A stretch of 64,000 nucleotides of DNA from Adiantum capillus-veneris (lineage: Eukaryota; Streptophyta; Polypodiopsida; Polypodiales; Pteridaceae): assembly GCA_014529385.2 (NCBI GenBank), contig CM043953.1:62371872-62435871 (forward strand), in the 5' to 3' direction. Every line of letters begins with the position of its first letter. Position 1 is the stretch's first letter. The translations under genes were made by a program, and so were the position numbers. This document shows, one piece after another, positions 32,858 through 42,715 of the stretch. Under the pieces are notes generated by a model, which saw nothing but the letters and a program-made list of their open reading frames with translations, was not told where the DNA came from and did not search any database.

Positions 32858-33150
32858 CACTACAAGAGGTTATGTGCTCTTGTGACGCTCTTAGCGACGG
32901 AAATACACTGGGTTTTTATAACCCCCGGCGTCGCTATAAGCGTCGCTAAAAGCGTCGCTACGAGAGCGTCGCTATATGCGTCGCTATAGGCGTCGCTATA
33001 GGCGTCGCTATAGACGTCGCTATATAGCGACGCTCATAGCGACGCCTATAGCGACGCTTATAGCGACGCTCTCACAGAAGAGTATAGCGACGCATATAGC
33101 GACGCTACAGAGCCATAAATAGCGACGCATATAGCGACGCCTGAGAGAAT
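32858..33150. repeat. Left terminal inverted repeat and subterminal repeats of the CACTA element
   Basis: The TIR is at 32858-32869. From 32895 to about 33145 the motif GCGTCGCTATA (and its complement) is repeated in direct and inverted copies, which can fold into a long imperfect hairpin centred near 33020. In En/Spm such subterminal motifs bind TNPA; that role here is inferred. Confidence 0.93.
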
Positions 33151-33504
33151 ATTTTTTTGGTGGCAGGGCATTGAATGCCTGCCACCCATCAACCATATTG
33201 TACTTGATTCACTTTTTAAAAAAAGTGCAAAGGTAAATAATAGACCCAAAATAGTCACCCACAAGACGCATTGTTTGCAAAATTGACAATTGTACACATC
33301 ATAGACAAACTGAATTGATTGGCAAATGTAATAATGACAATTGTACAACATCATAGGCATAAAGAATTGATTGGCAAAAGGAATTGCGGTGACAAATGTA
33401 ATAATATACATGGTTCAAAAAGACGTATAAAATCCGTCTCATGATACATAAGCTATGAGAAACCCTAAACTAATGCTATCTAGATACGGCTAAACTGACG
33501 TCGT

Positions 33505-34818
33505 CTAATCAGACGTCTCATCGCGTCCAAGCGGCGTATCTGTCGGATTCTGCAAAAAAAGACAATAAGACAGTTTTCAGTAAGTATAAACATATAACGA
33601 CATTTATAAAACAATACAAAAAATAAAAAAGAGTAAACCCTAATACTAACCATGCCGCTGCGAGAACTGAGAATGTCCATCAGGGCGTTTAAGCCCTTCC
33701 TGCCTGCGTACTCGCGCTCGTACGGTGTGGGATCACGTCCTGTCATCGACCACTGTCAAAACATACAAAGATTTCATTATGTTAGAACTAAAAAACTCAT
33801 AAACCCTAAACTATCGAACATGCATAAAGAGCAATGTGAAAAGACTTACAAAATCGGCCTCAAATGATGCCCATCCACCGCTCCCCAAGTGGTGCGAGCT
33901 CCCTGCCTCTACTCGCGCTCTGGCTGCATCCTTTTGTTGCTTCCACTTGTCGGGATTCTCGCGCGCTGCTTTCTTCGCATTCTTCCAATCTTCTTTGGCC
34001 AGCCAATCTGGCCTATTCCACCCATTCTTGATTGCTTTTTGCACTTCGGAACGCTTGTGTTTGCAGTATTCGCGCATTCGAATCTTCATCAGGTCTTCAT
34101 TGAAGCGCTGATCCCGTGTTGGAACGGGAAACTCATCATGAAGTATGCTGATGACTCTGTTTTTTAAATCACTTGGTACTTCACTCCATTTGTTTAGTAT
34201 ATAGTGTCTAAACAGCTGAGAGCAAAGACCACGCATGCGCGAGATCACCTTCTTGCCGTCATCATCCATGATGATGCCGCCGATGATGTCGACGGAGTAA
34301 GGCAAGCCCTCTGGCCGGTGACGCGTGAACCTGGGTGTCCCGGCAGGGGTCTCTAGCGGCGTGTCGATGGGGGTACGGACGTCAGGTGTCTCCACCGGCG
34401 TCTGGGCCCCGAAGCGAGGAGTGTCGAGTGGGGTGGCTCCTGGCGGAGTAGGTAGAGGTGTGTAGCTTCTAGGAACAGTCAGCCGTGCAAAACCTGGCGT
34501 AGACGGCGATGCTGTGGCTGGTGTGGGGGCGGGCAAAGAAGGGGAGGGTAAAGAGCCTCGTCGAACACGAGGCGGTGTGGAGGCATCGGTGGCGGAATCC
34601 CCACAACAACCGCCACCGCCACCACTAGAGCGCCGGTGTCTAGAAGAGTGTGACGCTCGTCTCGTCGACGCCGAAGCTTCGGAGCGCGCCGAATGCTCCG
34701 AAAGAGAGGGAGATGCGGATGGTGTAGGAACGCGCGATGATGCGCCAGAGCGATGACGCTCCACGTACCACTGTCTCTGCAGCGGTGACAAAGAAGAAAG
34801 AAACTCCTCATCATCCAT
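33505..34818 (-). CDS. TNPA-like protein (Ptta/En/Spm plant transposase family)
   Basis: Three exons, 34818-33850, 33752-33651 and 33549-33505, give 371 codons plus a stop. Introns are GTAAGT...CAG and GTTAGT...GCAG, both between codons. The N-terminus (MDDEEFLSSLSPLQRQWYVE) leads into a Ser/Arg-rich and then a Thr-Pro-rich disordered region (LPTPPGATPLDTPRFG). After residue 130 comes the conserved part: VISRMRGLCSQLFRHYILNK, NGWNRPDWLAKEDW and DKWKQQKDAARARVEAGSSH. Across the first intron it continues GWASFEADF to WSMTGRDPTPYEREYAGRKG. In En/Spm the equivalent protein binds subterminal repeats and assists TNPD. A splice acceptor (TTTAATGCAG) lies two bases before the ATG, so an upstream noncoding exon is likely. 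Confidence 0.88.
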
Positions 34819-35090
34819 ACCTGCATTAAACACACGAATATTTAAACTTAATATTGAATGAATAGAGTAGACAATGACGCAAAGACCATTAAATACAATG
34901 ACGTAATGACGCATATAAATACAATGACGCAATGAATCGAGTGGTAGAAGAGGCAAGTCGAAAACTCAGAATTTTCAATCAAAAGATGTGAGCGCGAGTA
35001 GAAAAGAGCGTTACACACCATGGAAGCTACTTAGAGAGCTAGAGCTTTTACAGCACGGAGCAAAATTGTTCAAATACAATATTTGTGGCT

Positions 35091-38000
35091 TTAAGAGATC
35101 TCTCTCTCATCCTCGCATAACTCAGCATAACTTCCTATATCTATATAGAGCTCTCCGTTTAAACACATATCCTCTGTTTCATTTTGTAGCTCCTCTGCAT
35201 GCACCCCATATAGAGCAGTAGCATCTTGATGCTCGTCTGGCACCACCGCAGCGGCTTCTGATTGAGCATCTTCTCTGATCTCCTCCATTGATGTCGTTGT
35301 GATTGGCACATGGTAGCCTTCATACGTCCTTGCACTACGAGGGGCTAACTCTATGACGTACCACCAGTTTGATGTAGACTTTGTAGGATGAAATACTACC
35401 TGCCAAAGCCACATAACTTACATGAGAGCTTTCAAGCACATAACTTGTAAAAGGGGGATGTTAACTATTTATATACTTACTTGTTCACAATGCTCGGGTA
35501 GTACGAAAGTGTCTCTTAGGTCAGTCCATGTCTTAGTAGAATCCACCTCAAGAAAACCAGACTCTCCTCTACGCACAGTAGCGTTTCGACCCTCCATGAT
35601 TATCTTGAACCATTGCACGTCGAACAAGTCGACAAAAAATCCTCTGTAATCGATCCTCAAAATCTCTTGCAGCGTGCCGAAGTAAGTGAGTTCCGCCACC
35701 ACGGGATCTGCATCAGAGGAACGTCGTCGACTAGACTGTTCAAATTTTGCCATGATTCCACAATCTTGAGTAAAACGCTTTTTGTCGATTCGTTCCACCC
35801 TAAAATGTCGACCTTTACACCATGCTGCTGTGTATGACTTATACTACAACGAACAAAGATTATGAGTGGCCGTTCAAACGTTTATAAATAAAGTCACTTG
35901 CTAGTCGTACATTGCAAACTTACCTTGGTCGCGCAACCCCGAGAGTACTCCCACTCTTCTTCAGTCACTTCGTCACCGCATTGTTGTGCGCTTTTCAATT
36001 GGTTGTGCAACCATCTTAAGCTCATGAAGGTTGGTAGGCTCTCCAGAACCGCTGGATAGTGCATCGGTGGTCGTCTTCCCCGTCTCCACTCGATTCGTGC
36101 CCTTTGTCGCTCTTGCTTTGCATCCTCATATTGTGAAATCCACTTTTGCATCACTGGATTGTGAAGCATGCAAAATCGGTTGATTTTAGCCTCTAGATCT
36201 TCCGTCATCTTCTTCTCAACACCGAGATTGCACATGACAATCCCAGATATGCGCTCATCATCTATGGTTCGCCATAGCGTGTCCCGGGATTTATCAAATC
36301 CGTCTAGCCACTCTCCAATGTACACTAGGGACTCTGATACCAACCAACCTTCTGCCATGCTACCCTCCGGACGTGCCTTTTGACGCACATATCCCTTAAG
36401 CGTTTTCATGAAACGCTCTAAGAAGAACATCCATCTGGAATGAACTGTGCCAGCTATTTCCACCTCATCAACTATGTGAATAAGAAGATGCACCTGAATG
36501 GTTAGCATTGTAGTAGGAAAATGTTTCTCAAACATGCACACAAGCTCCGCAGCATTTAGTTTGGCGAATGGTATGGAGTCTACGTCGATCTCCTTTTGTG
36601 AGATCCATTGCACCAGCTTTGCAAGTTTGTAGATTGTGTTACGGATGTCGAGAGACAAACATCCCTCAATGGCAACCGGTAAAATAAACTGTAAAGTATG
36701 TGCAGCAATGATATTAAAGTCCACATTTTATGCAATGATATTAAAGTCCACTATGAACGTACCTGACACATTTTATGCCAATCGTGTGACTTCAAACCGG
36801 TAAGCTTTCCTTCTTTAGTAAAACACGTTCGGAGCGAGTGCATTACGCCAGTGGGGGTCCGCAAAGATCGAATGGCCTCTTTTACTTTGCGTTCTTGGGC
36901 TCCTGTGAAAATCCATGGTGCTTTAGGAAGTTTTATCGATCCATCAGACGCTGTTTGCGGCCAATATTGCTCCATACGATCCACATTTCTAAGGTCAACT
37001 CTGGCTCCCAAAGTATCTTTCTTGCCGGTCAAATGGTCCCATAGTAGATTACCCACATTCTTGAATATGTGCATTGGATCGAGCAAGTGATTGATCACGA
37101 GTCGAGGCCAGTATGGTAACTCGTACCATAGAGATAGTCTCTTCATCCCTGGAGGCAATCCGTCATCGCACATCTCCTTCTGCTCTAACCATGCTTGTGC
37201 AGACATCCTTGGTGGCTCTCTTCCCAAAAAGCCGTCGCGTAACACATGATTCTCCGGAAGATACGCTTGATGACCTTCGTAGATTTGCTTCTTCAGTGAG
37301 GGTGCCCTACGTGCATTCAGTCTAGGTCCACATGTGACACATGCTCTGTATCCGCTTGTTTGAAGCCCTGCATGTATACACATGATAATAGATCAACTAT
37401 GGGGAAAAACCAGATTTACAGTGTCTGAGAGAGGAGTGTCAATAGATCACCTGAGCATTCTGTTAGCCCGGGATAGTCATGCATGGTCCACATTAGAATA
37501 CCTCTGATCAAAGCATTCCGTCGTCCTGTGTGTCGGCTCATATCCACCACCTCTATGCCAATCCACAATTGTTGTAGCTCTTCCAATAGTGGACGAAGAT
37601 ACACATCCATATTCCCCACTTTATATCGCCCTGGCACAATCAAGCTTAGCCATAGGTGCCCCTTCTTCGTAGTCAACCACGGGGGAATGTTGTAGTTGAC
37701 GATGACAACGGGCCATACACTGTAAGATGTTGATCTTTGACCAAATGGATTTACGCCATCCATAGCCAGGCCTAAGCGCAAATTTCGAGCTTCCCTGGCA
37801 AAATCCGACCATGTTCCATCTATATGTTTCCAGGCTGCGCAATCTGCAGGAATTCGTAGCACACCATCCGAAGATTTATTCTCCTCATGCCATGATGCTT
37901 GGGCGGCCATGGACTTACATTCGAAGAAATGCTTGATGCGAGGAAGCAAAGGAAAATGTCGCAAAACCTTTTGTGGAATTTTTGTCCCGTGGAGATCTAC

Positions 38001-38819
38001 TCGATATCTTTCGGAATCACATTTCGGACACTTCTCCATGTCTGTGTATTCCCCTCTGAAAAGAATGCAGTCATTAGGACAAGCGTGGATAGAATTGTAA
38101 TCCATCCCCAAGTTTCGCAAAATCTTTCTTGCTTCATCTCGGGAATCTGGCATCACATTGTCAGCTGGTAGAATGTGCTCTTTCAGCAATCTACACAACA
38201 TAAAAATATGATACAGTCGTGTAAAAATCTATCAGATCATTATACACCATGAGTTCTATTAAAGTAAACTAATTGTAATAGATCACCTGAAAAGCGCTGT
38301 GACGCTAGTGTCACTCCATCCAAACTTTGCCTGCATGTTGAGAAGAACCAGGAGTGCTTTCAATCTAGACATACGTGCTCCATTATACAATGATGTATCG
38401 GCTTCACTTTTCATATCATCATAGATAAGCCTTTCTGAATCCATGATCGTCTCGATCATTTCATCAATCTCGGGCTCAAACATTGCCTCGTTGGGAATGT
38501 GCTCTGCATGATCATCCCCCGAGCTGTCAGAGGCTACATCTTGTGGCCTCACATATGCTGCTTGACCAAAGCGCCTGCGAATACGTCTATTGGGTTGCAA
38601 GATTGCTGCTTGTTGGCCAGCGCCAGAGTCCGACGAGTTATAATTGGCAACAACTCGATCTATAATAGATGGATCGAACTCGCCAAATTCACGAACGTGC
38701 TGCAAAGAAACACGTCTTGTCCGTCGCACAGCATGCTTGCATTGATTACAAGGACATAAGACCCTCGTTGAGAGATAGGTGTTTCGGTTGGACGGTCCCA
38801 CATCCTCGTCGCTACTCAT
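35091..38819 (-). CDS. TNP2-type CACTA transposase (six exons, apparently intact)
   Basis: Exons 38819-38287, 38190-37451, 37367-36763, 36688-35924, 35843-35481 and 35399-35091 join in one frame of 1104 codons plus a stop. All five introns are GT-AG and keep the frame. Exon 1 has a Cys pair LCPCNQC (transposase-associated type). Exon 2 has IHACPNDCILF and KCPKCDSERYRV, then LAMDGVNPFGQRS with a probable catalytic Asp. Exon 3 has GYRACVTCG and HLLDPMHIFKNVGNLLWDHL with a second conserved Asp. Exon 4 is the DUF4218-type region (FPTTMLTIQVHLLIHIVDEV). Exons 5-6 are DUF4216-like (LTYFGTLQEILRIDY, VDLFDVQWF, NWWYVIELA). The first exon is short compared with usual TNP2 N-termini, so a further upstream exon is possible. 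Confidence 0.9.
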
Positions 38820-39233
38820 AATGAGGATAAAAAACTTATAACCTAGACAACAAATTTAATATTCTATTGGCATTCTTCGTCTTATCTCTCTCTCTCTCTC
38901 TTTCTCTCTTTACCTCACATTCTCTAGTCATGTCCAATCCCCGCACACCTCGGTCTAGAGGTGCACGGAGATCAGAACCACCGGGTTATAATCTCGTCTT
39001 TATTGGTCAATACCTATATTTGTGGGTACAAGAAATCTAGACACCCACGTCTACATGATACTGCATGTAGTGGACAAAATCCCTTTGCCTCTTCTCTAGC
39101 TGTAGCACTTCACTTCATCTTAACATCTTTTCACAGTAGATCTTTTCACTGTTCGTCTAACTCTAAACCCTAAACCGTAAGTAATTCTTGCGTGGACTCG
39201 ATCTAACGTAAATAAGCGTAAATCTAAATAAAC

Positions 39234-39583
39234 GTAAATCTAACTAAAAATAAAGCTAAATCTAATTTAACGTAAGTCTAATGACTAGAGGTTGTCTAGA
39301 TGGTCATTGTGTCGGGGATGTAGTGACTCTTGCCGCCCTGAAGATCCACCTTCTTCCCTATCTTCTGAAGACATTTCACCAGTACTTTTGGATCGACGGA
39401 GCCCACTATGAGAGAAGGCAGCAATACCCTATATTCCATTGAGGGCTTTCTTCACCCGCTTCATGCAGGCATCGCAGTCTATGGAGACCCGCATCTAATC
39501 TAATATAACATAAATCTAAATCTAGCTTAAATAAATGTAAATCTAGTTAAAAATAAACCTAAATCTAATTTAATGTAAGTCTA
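39234..39583. repeat. 47-bp direct repeats flanking the captured gene fragment
   Basis: 39234-39280 and 39537-39583 are the same length and differ at 4 of 47 positions. Both are built from short AAATCTAA-like words, and related words extend outward on both sides. The HMA fragment lies exactly between them. Confidence 0.85.
39296..39494 (-). pseudogene. Captured fragment of a heavy-metal-associated (HMA) domain gene
   Basis: From 39494 the minus strand encodes MRVSIDCDACMKRVKKALNG, an HMA domain start with the metal-binding C-D-A-C (C-x2-C) motif. After a stop and a frame change it continues with GSVDPKVLVKCLQKIGKKVD, the second half of the same domain, and then GGKSHYIPDTMTI and TAG at 39296-39298. 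The middle of the domain is missing, so an internal deletion joined the halves out of frame. The family, small plant metallochaperone-like HMA proteins, is a host gene unrelated to transposition. This is a transduplicated piece inside the CACTA element, 5' of its transposase. Confidence 0.75.
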
Positions 39584-39629
39584 CATATAACCTAATCTTT
39601 AACGTCTTTTAAAATAGTTTCCTACGACG

Positions 39630-40062
39630 TTATAACTCTCTTCTTCCTGTGTGTGTGCGCGTGTGTGGATGTGTGTGCCAATAAAAAGAGATAAATGGTA
39701 TAACCTTTCTATCACCCATGCCAAGTATGATAGATTGATTATGCCATTTCTCTCTTGAATAATAGGTCTTCAGTTCAACTCCTCGTCGGCTAGATCTTTA
39801 GGTCTTTTAATTTTAATTAGTTTCCTACGACGCTCCCTTAGTTTCTCTTTCTTTCTCTTTCAATGTGTGTGCGTTTTTTTGGATCGTATGCATGTTTTCT
39901 TTCTCTTTTCCTCTCTCAATGTGTGCGTTTTTTGTTTATGCATGTTCTCTCTCTCTTTTCCTCTCTCAATGCGTGCGTTTTTTGTTTATGCATGTTCTCT
40001 CTCTCTTTTTCTCTCTCAATGTGTGTGTGCATTCTTTGTTTATGTATGTGTGTGCGTTTTTG

Positions 40063-40116
<54 letters not shown>

Positions 40117-40340
40117 AACACTATATGTGTGTGTGTATGTGTGTGTGTGTGAGAGAGAGAGCGAGGGAGAGAGAAAGAAAGGAAGGGAACATGAGAATGA
40201 GGAGAGGGAAGGAGCATACCTGTCTCTCCTTCCTCTCCTCGTGCGTGTGTGTGTGTGTGTGTGTGTGTGTAAAAGAAAAAGAGAGAGAGAGAGAGAGAGA
40301 GAGAGTGAGGGAGAGCGTTACCTGCTCTTTGCTTGAGGGC
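39630..40340. repeat. Microsatellites and ~48-bp minisatellite near the 5' end of the CACTA element
   Basis: Around 39860-40040 a unit of CTCTCTCAATG(T/C)GTGCG, TTTTTTGTTTATGCATG and TTCTCTCTCTC is repeated three to four times. A CT run (about 40065-40115), GT runs (40125-40150 and 40243-40270) and GA runs follow. The long frames across this stretch are low-complexity and not genes. Confidence 0.9.
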
Positions 40341-40344
40341 GCCG

Positions 40345-40373
40345 AAAAACTCAGATCTGAGATCTGAGTTTTT
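40345..40373. repeat. 29-bp near-perfect palindrome
   Basis: AAAAACTCAGATCT, a single G, then AGATCTGAGTTTTT: two 14-bp arms around one base, inside the CACTA 5' end. Confidence 0.9.
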
Positions 40374-40405
40374 GGGCGCGCTCGGTTATTTTTTTTACCC
40401 TAGCT

Positions 40406-40511
40406 GGCGTCGCTATGAGCGTCGCTATAAGCGTCGCTATGAGCGTCGCAAATTTACAAAGAAATTTGCGACGCTCATAGCGACGCTTATAGCGACGCTC
40501 ATAGCGACGCC
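40406..40511. repeat. Perfect 50-bp-arm hairpin in the right CACTA subterminal region
   Basis: 40406-40455 and 40462-40511 are exact reverse complements with the 6-base spacer ACAAAG. Each arm holds four AGCGACGC-type motifs at 12-bp steps, one of them truncated, and ends in an AAATTT. Confidence 0.95.
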
Positions 40512-40560
40512 GGGAATTTTTTTTTGAGCGTCGCTGTGTGAGCGTCGCTAATGTGAAGAG

Positions 40561-40572
40561 CCTCTTGTAGTG
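40561..40572. repeat. Right terminal inverted repeat of the CACTA element
   Basis: CCTCTTGTAGTG, the exact reverse complement of 32858-32869. Two more inverted AGCGACGC motifs lie at 40526-40552. Confidence 0.97.
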
Positions 40573-40575
40573 GAG

Positions 40576-40582
40576 GCCATTG

Positions 40583-40661
<79 letters not shown>

Positions 40662-41403
40662 GAAAAAGATTTTCACATGTTCAAGCTTTGCAAGAGACTG
40701 CATTGTTTCACCTTGGGAGAGAGAGTGTGTGTGTGTGAGTGTGTCTATGTGATTATACCTTTGACAGAGTAGCTTCGTGTGCAGTGAGCCCGATTTTCCA
40801 AATAACGTTAACTCAATATCGCTACGGTGGTGTGGAGCGAGAGCGAAAGCAAAGACGAATATAATCGCAATTGGAGCGAAGGCGAGTGTCTTTGCAAGGC
40901 GGAACTCACTATCGGAGCACGAGATAAGCACAAAATGCTTCAATTTTATATTTATTGTAAATACAAGAATGTTGCTTGCCATTTCCACGTTTTAATTCCG
41001 TATTTATTGTTCAAAAAGAAAAAGGTGAGGGGCGCTTCCATCGATGTCGTGGGCAAACCGAGGCAGCCTAAAATCGTATTTGGGAGTGAGGGCGGGTGCG
41101 CAGCGAGAGTCATTGTCGAGGCACAAGGTGAGTGCCGAACTCTTCAATTTCAATTTTGCTGCAAAAAAGAAATGGTGCTTGCCAATTTCAAGCTTTAATT
41201 TTGTATTTATTGCCAAAAAAGAATGTTGCTTGCCAATTTCGTCCAGTCGCTGTGTGATCCAACTTTTGCATTGTTTATCATTAAAAAAATCCTTGAACAC
41301 CATTTTTGATGCATGTTCGATCACATAGAAGTGTCACATAGCCCGCTTTTGTGCGGGTAAAAAGAACTTTTTTTAATGACATATTTGGGTATCGCTCCTA
41401 CCC

Positions 41404-41446
<43 letters not shown>

Positions 41447-41454
41447 CATTATTA
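40576..41454. other. End of the interrupted tandem repeat, then unassigned spacer with a diverged duplication
   Basis: 40576-40660 completes the repeat unit split by the CACTA element (GGCCATTG, GT run, GA run). Between 40920 and 41260 a segment containing TGCTTGCCA(A/T)TTTC and TTTAATTT/CCGTATTTATTG occurs in two to three diverged copies. No coding homology. A CT run lies at 41408-41442. Confidence 0.7.
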
Positions 41455-42160
41455 CGTGGAAGCCAAGGGTTCCGCAGCACATGAAGGTATTTTTATAAAA
41501 GGTAATTTGGGGTGCTCTACCAACAGGGGTGAAGATCCAGGAAAGAGGGATTGGGTTAGATCGATGTTTGGGGTGCAGGTTGGCTAGTGAAGATCTGGCC
41601 CACCTCTTCATGGATTGCCCAACTATTAAAGGCCTCGCAGGGAAAATATGCAAGTGGGTCCAAAGAACATGGAAAATTGGTTTTTACAAGATTGATCTAT
41701 TCCTTGGAGGGAAGAATTCAGGTGGTCCTGCCCTCCTCATAAGCACTCAAATCGTCAGGTACTTCTTCTTACATAATGTATGGCAGACAAGGAACCACCG
41801 TGTGTTTGAAGGAGGTCTTGAGGTGGCAAGCTTTGCAAAGAAATTATACAAGAAAGCAAAGTACTAATATGGACGCTCAGGCGCAAGCAACACTTGAAGG
41901 ATTGGTCTAGGACTACTTGTGCCTTGTTTTCAGCAGAGAGTATGCCTAGGACGGGGGAAAATCTTGGCCCTATCGATAATTAAATGATGGTATCAAGGAT
42001 AAGGGGGCAAGTTGGTAGGGATGGCTGCCCTGATAGCCAATGTAATTATGGTCCTTGGATGATGTCATAGCTCAACACAAGCATGACAAGACCTTGTAAT
42101 TATTTGGGTTGATTAATATAATTCACTCATGATTGTGAGTTTTGCAAAAATAAAAATAAA
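41455..42160 (+). pseudogene. 3' fragment of a plant LINE
   Basis: The plus strand encodes a zinc-binding RT C-terminus: CLGCRLASEDLAHLFMDCPT (C-x2-C ... H ... C), then KICKWVQRTWKIGFYKIDLF and IVRYFFLHNVWQTRNHRVFE. It is highly similar to 60987-61457. The homology begins abruptly at about 41455 (GGAAGCCAAGGGTTCCGCA) and ends near 42160 in an A-rich tail of AAATAAAAATAAAAATG. It is therefore 5'-truncated by some 4-5 kb compared with a full LINE. A target duplication was not obvious. Confidence 0.75.
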
Positions 42161-42179
42161 AATGATATTTTCAAGTAGT

Positions 42180-42270
42180 TCATGGTTTCTAGGTATTTAT
42201 ATATCTATCTCTCTGTCATTAAGGTTTCAATTGAAATGCATTGAGATTTAATCACATCTCTCTTACTCTT

Positions 42271-42347
<77 letters not shown>

Positions 42348-42525
42348 CAGTCAGGGCCGGACAAAATCCTAGGTTTAGTGCAACAAAATTTGAGATTTAA
42401 TTCTAAATTATATTGGAGTAGTGCGTAGTTCTTTCTATGTGTTTAAAGATCCATCTCTCTCTCATTAGGGTTCTAGTTGAGACACGTTGAGAATTAATCA
42501 CCTCTCTCTCTCTCTCTCTCTCTCA

Positions 42526-42584
<59 letters not shown>

Positions 42585-42715
42585 CTAGACAAAACCCTAG
42601 GTTTAGTGCAATCCCACCCACAAAATTTGAGATTTAGTTCTAAATTAAAACCATGGCTTTGACATATTTGGGTATCGTTCCCACCCACAAAATTTGAGAT
42701 TTACAACCTTCCATC
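42180..42715. repeat. ~245-bp tandem duplication with (CT)n(CA)n cores
   Basis: Two copies of a segment (ATCTCTCT, TCATTA(A/G)GGTTT/C, GA(A/G)ATTTAATCAC, CT run, CA run, AAAATCCTAGGTTTAGTGCAA-like, ATTTGAGATTTA) lie at about 42190-42415 and 42430-42630. A third partial copy of the last block is at 42685. Part of the block (TGACATATTTGGGTATCG) also occurs at 41378, on the other side of the LINE fragment. Confidence 0.8.

Larger units (their letters stand above)
32858..40572 (-). mobile_element. Complete CACTA (En/Spm) DNA transposon, 7715 bp
   Basis: It starts CACTACAAGAGG and ends CCTCTTGTAGTG, a perfect 12-bp terminal inverted repeat, flanked by the 3-bp duplication GAG (32855-32857 and 40573-40575). 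Uninterrupted copies of the surrounding tandem repeat read GTCGAGGCCATTG at 32514 and 32680, showing the empty site. Both ends carry dense subterminal arrays of AGCGACGC in both orientations. Inside, on the minus strand, are a TNP2-type transposase gene (38819-35091) and a TNPA/Ptta-type gene (34818-33505), both with clean GT-AG introns and no internal stops. A host HMA-gene fragment lies upstream of the transposase. Confidence 0.97.

Noticed and set aside
34819-34956. Upstream extension of the TNPA-type frame to 34956
   Set aside because: The extra 46 residues are hydrophobic and unlike the family. A splice acceptor ends right before the ATG at 34818.
33836-38820. Plus-strand frames opposite the CACTA genes (for example 33889, 35988, 36851, 37899)
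   Set aside because: Antisense shadows of spliced minus-strand exons.
39863-40367. Overlapping long frames (up to 166 codons) over the CT/GT/GA repeats
   Set aside because: Low-complexity translation of microsatellites in several frames at once; no gene signal.
40345-40373. The 29-bp palindrome as a transcription terminator
   Set aside because: Bacterial-type terminators do not apply here. It is more likely part of the CACTA end structure.
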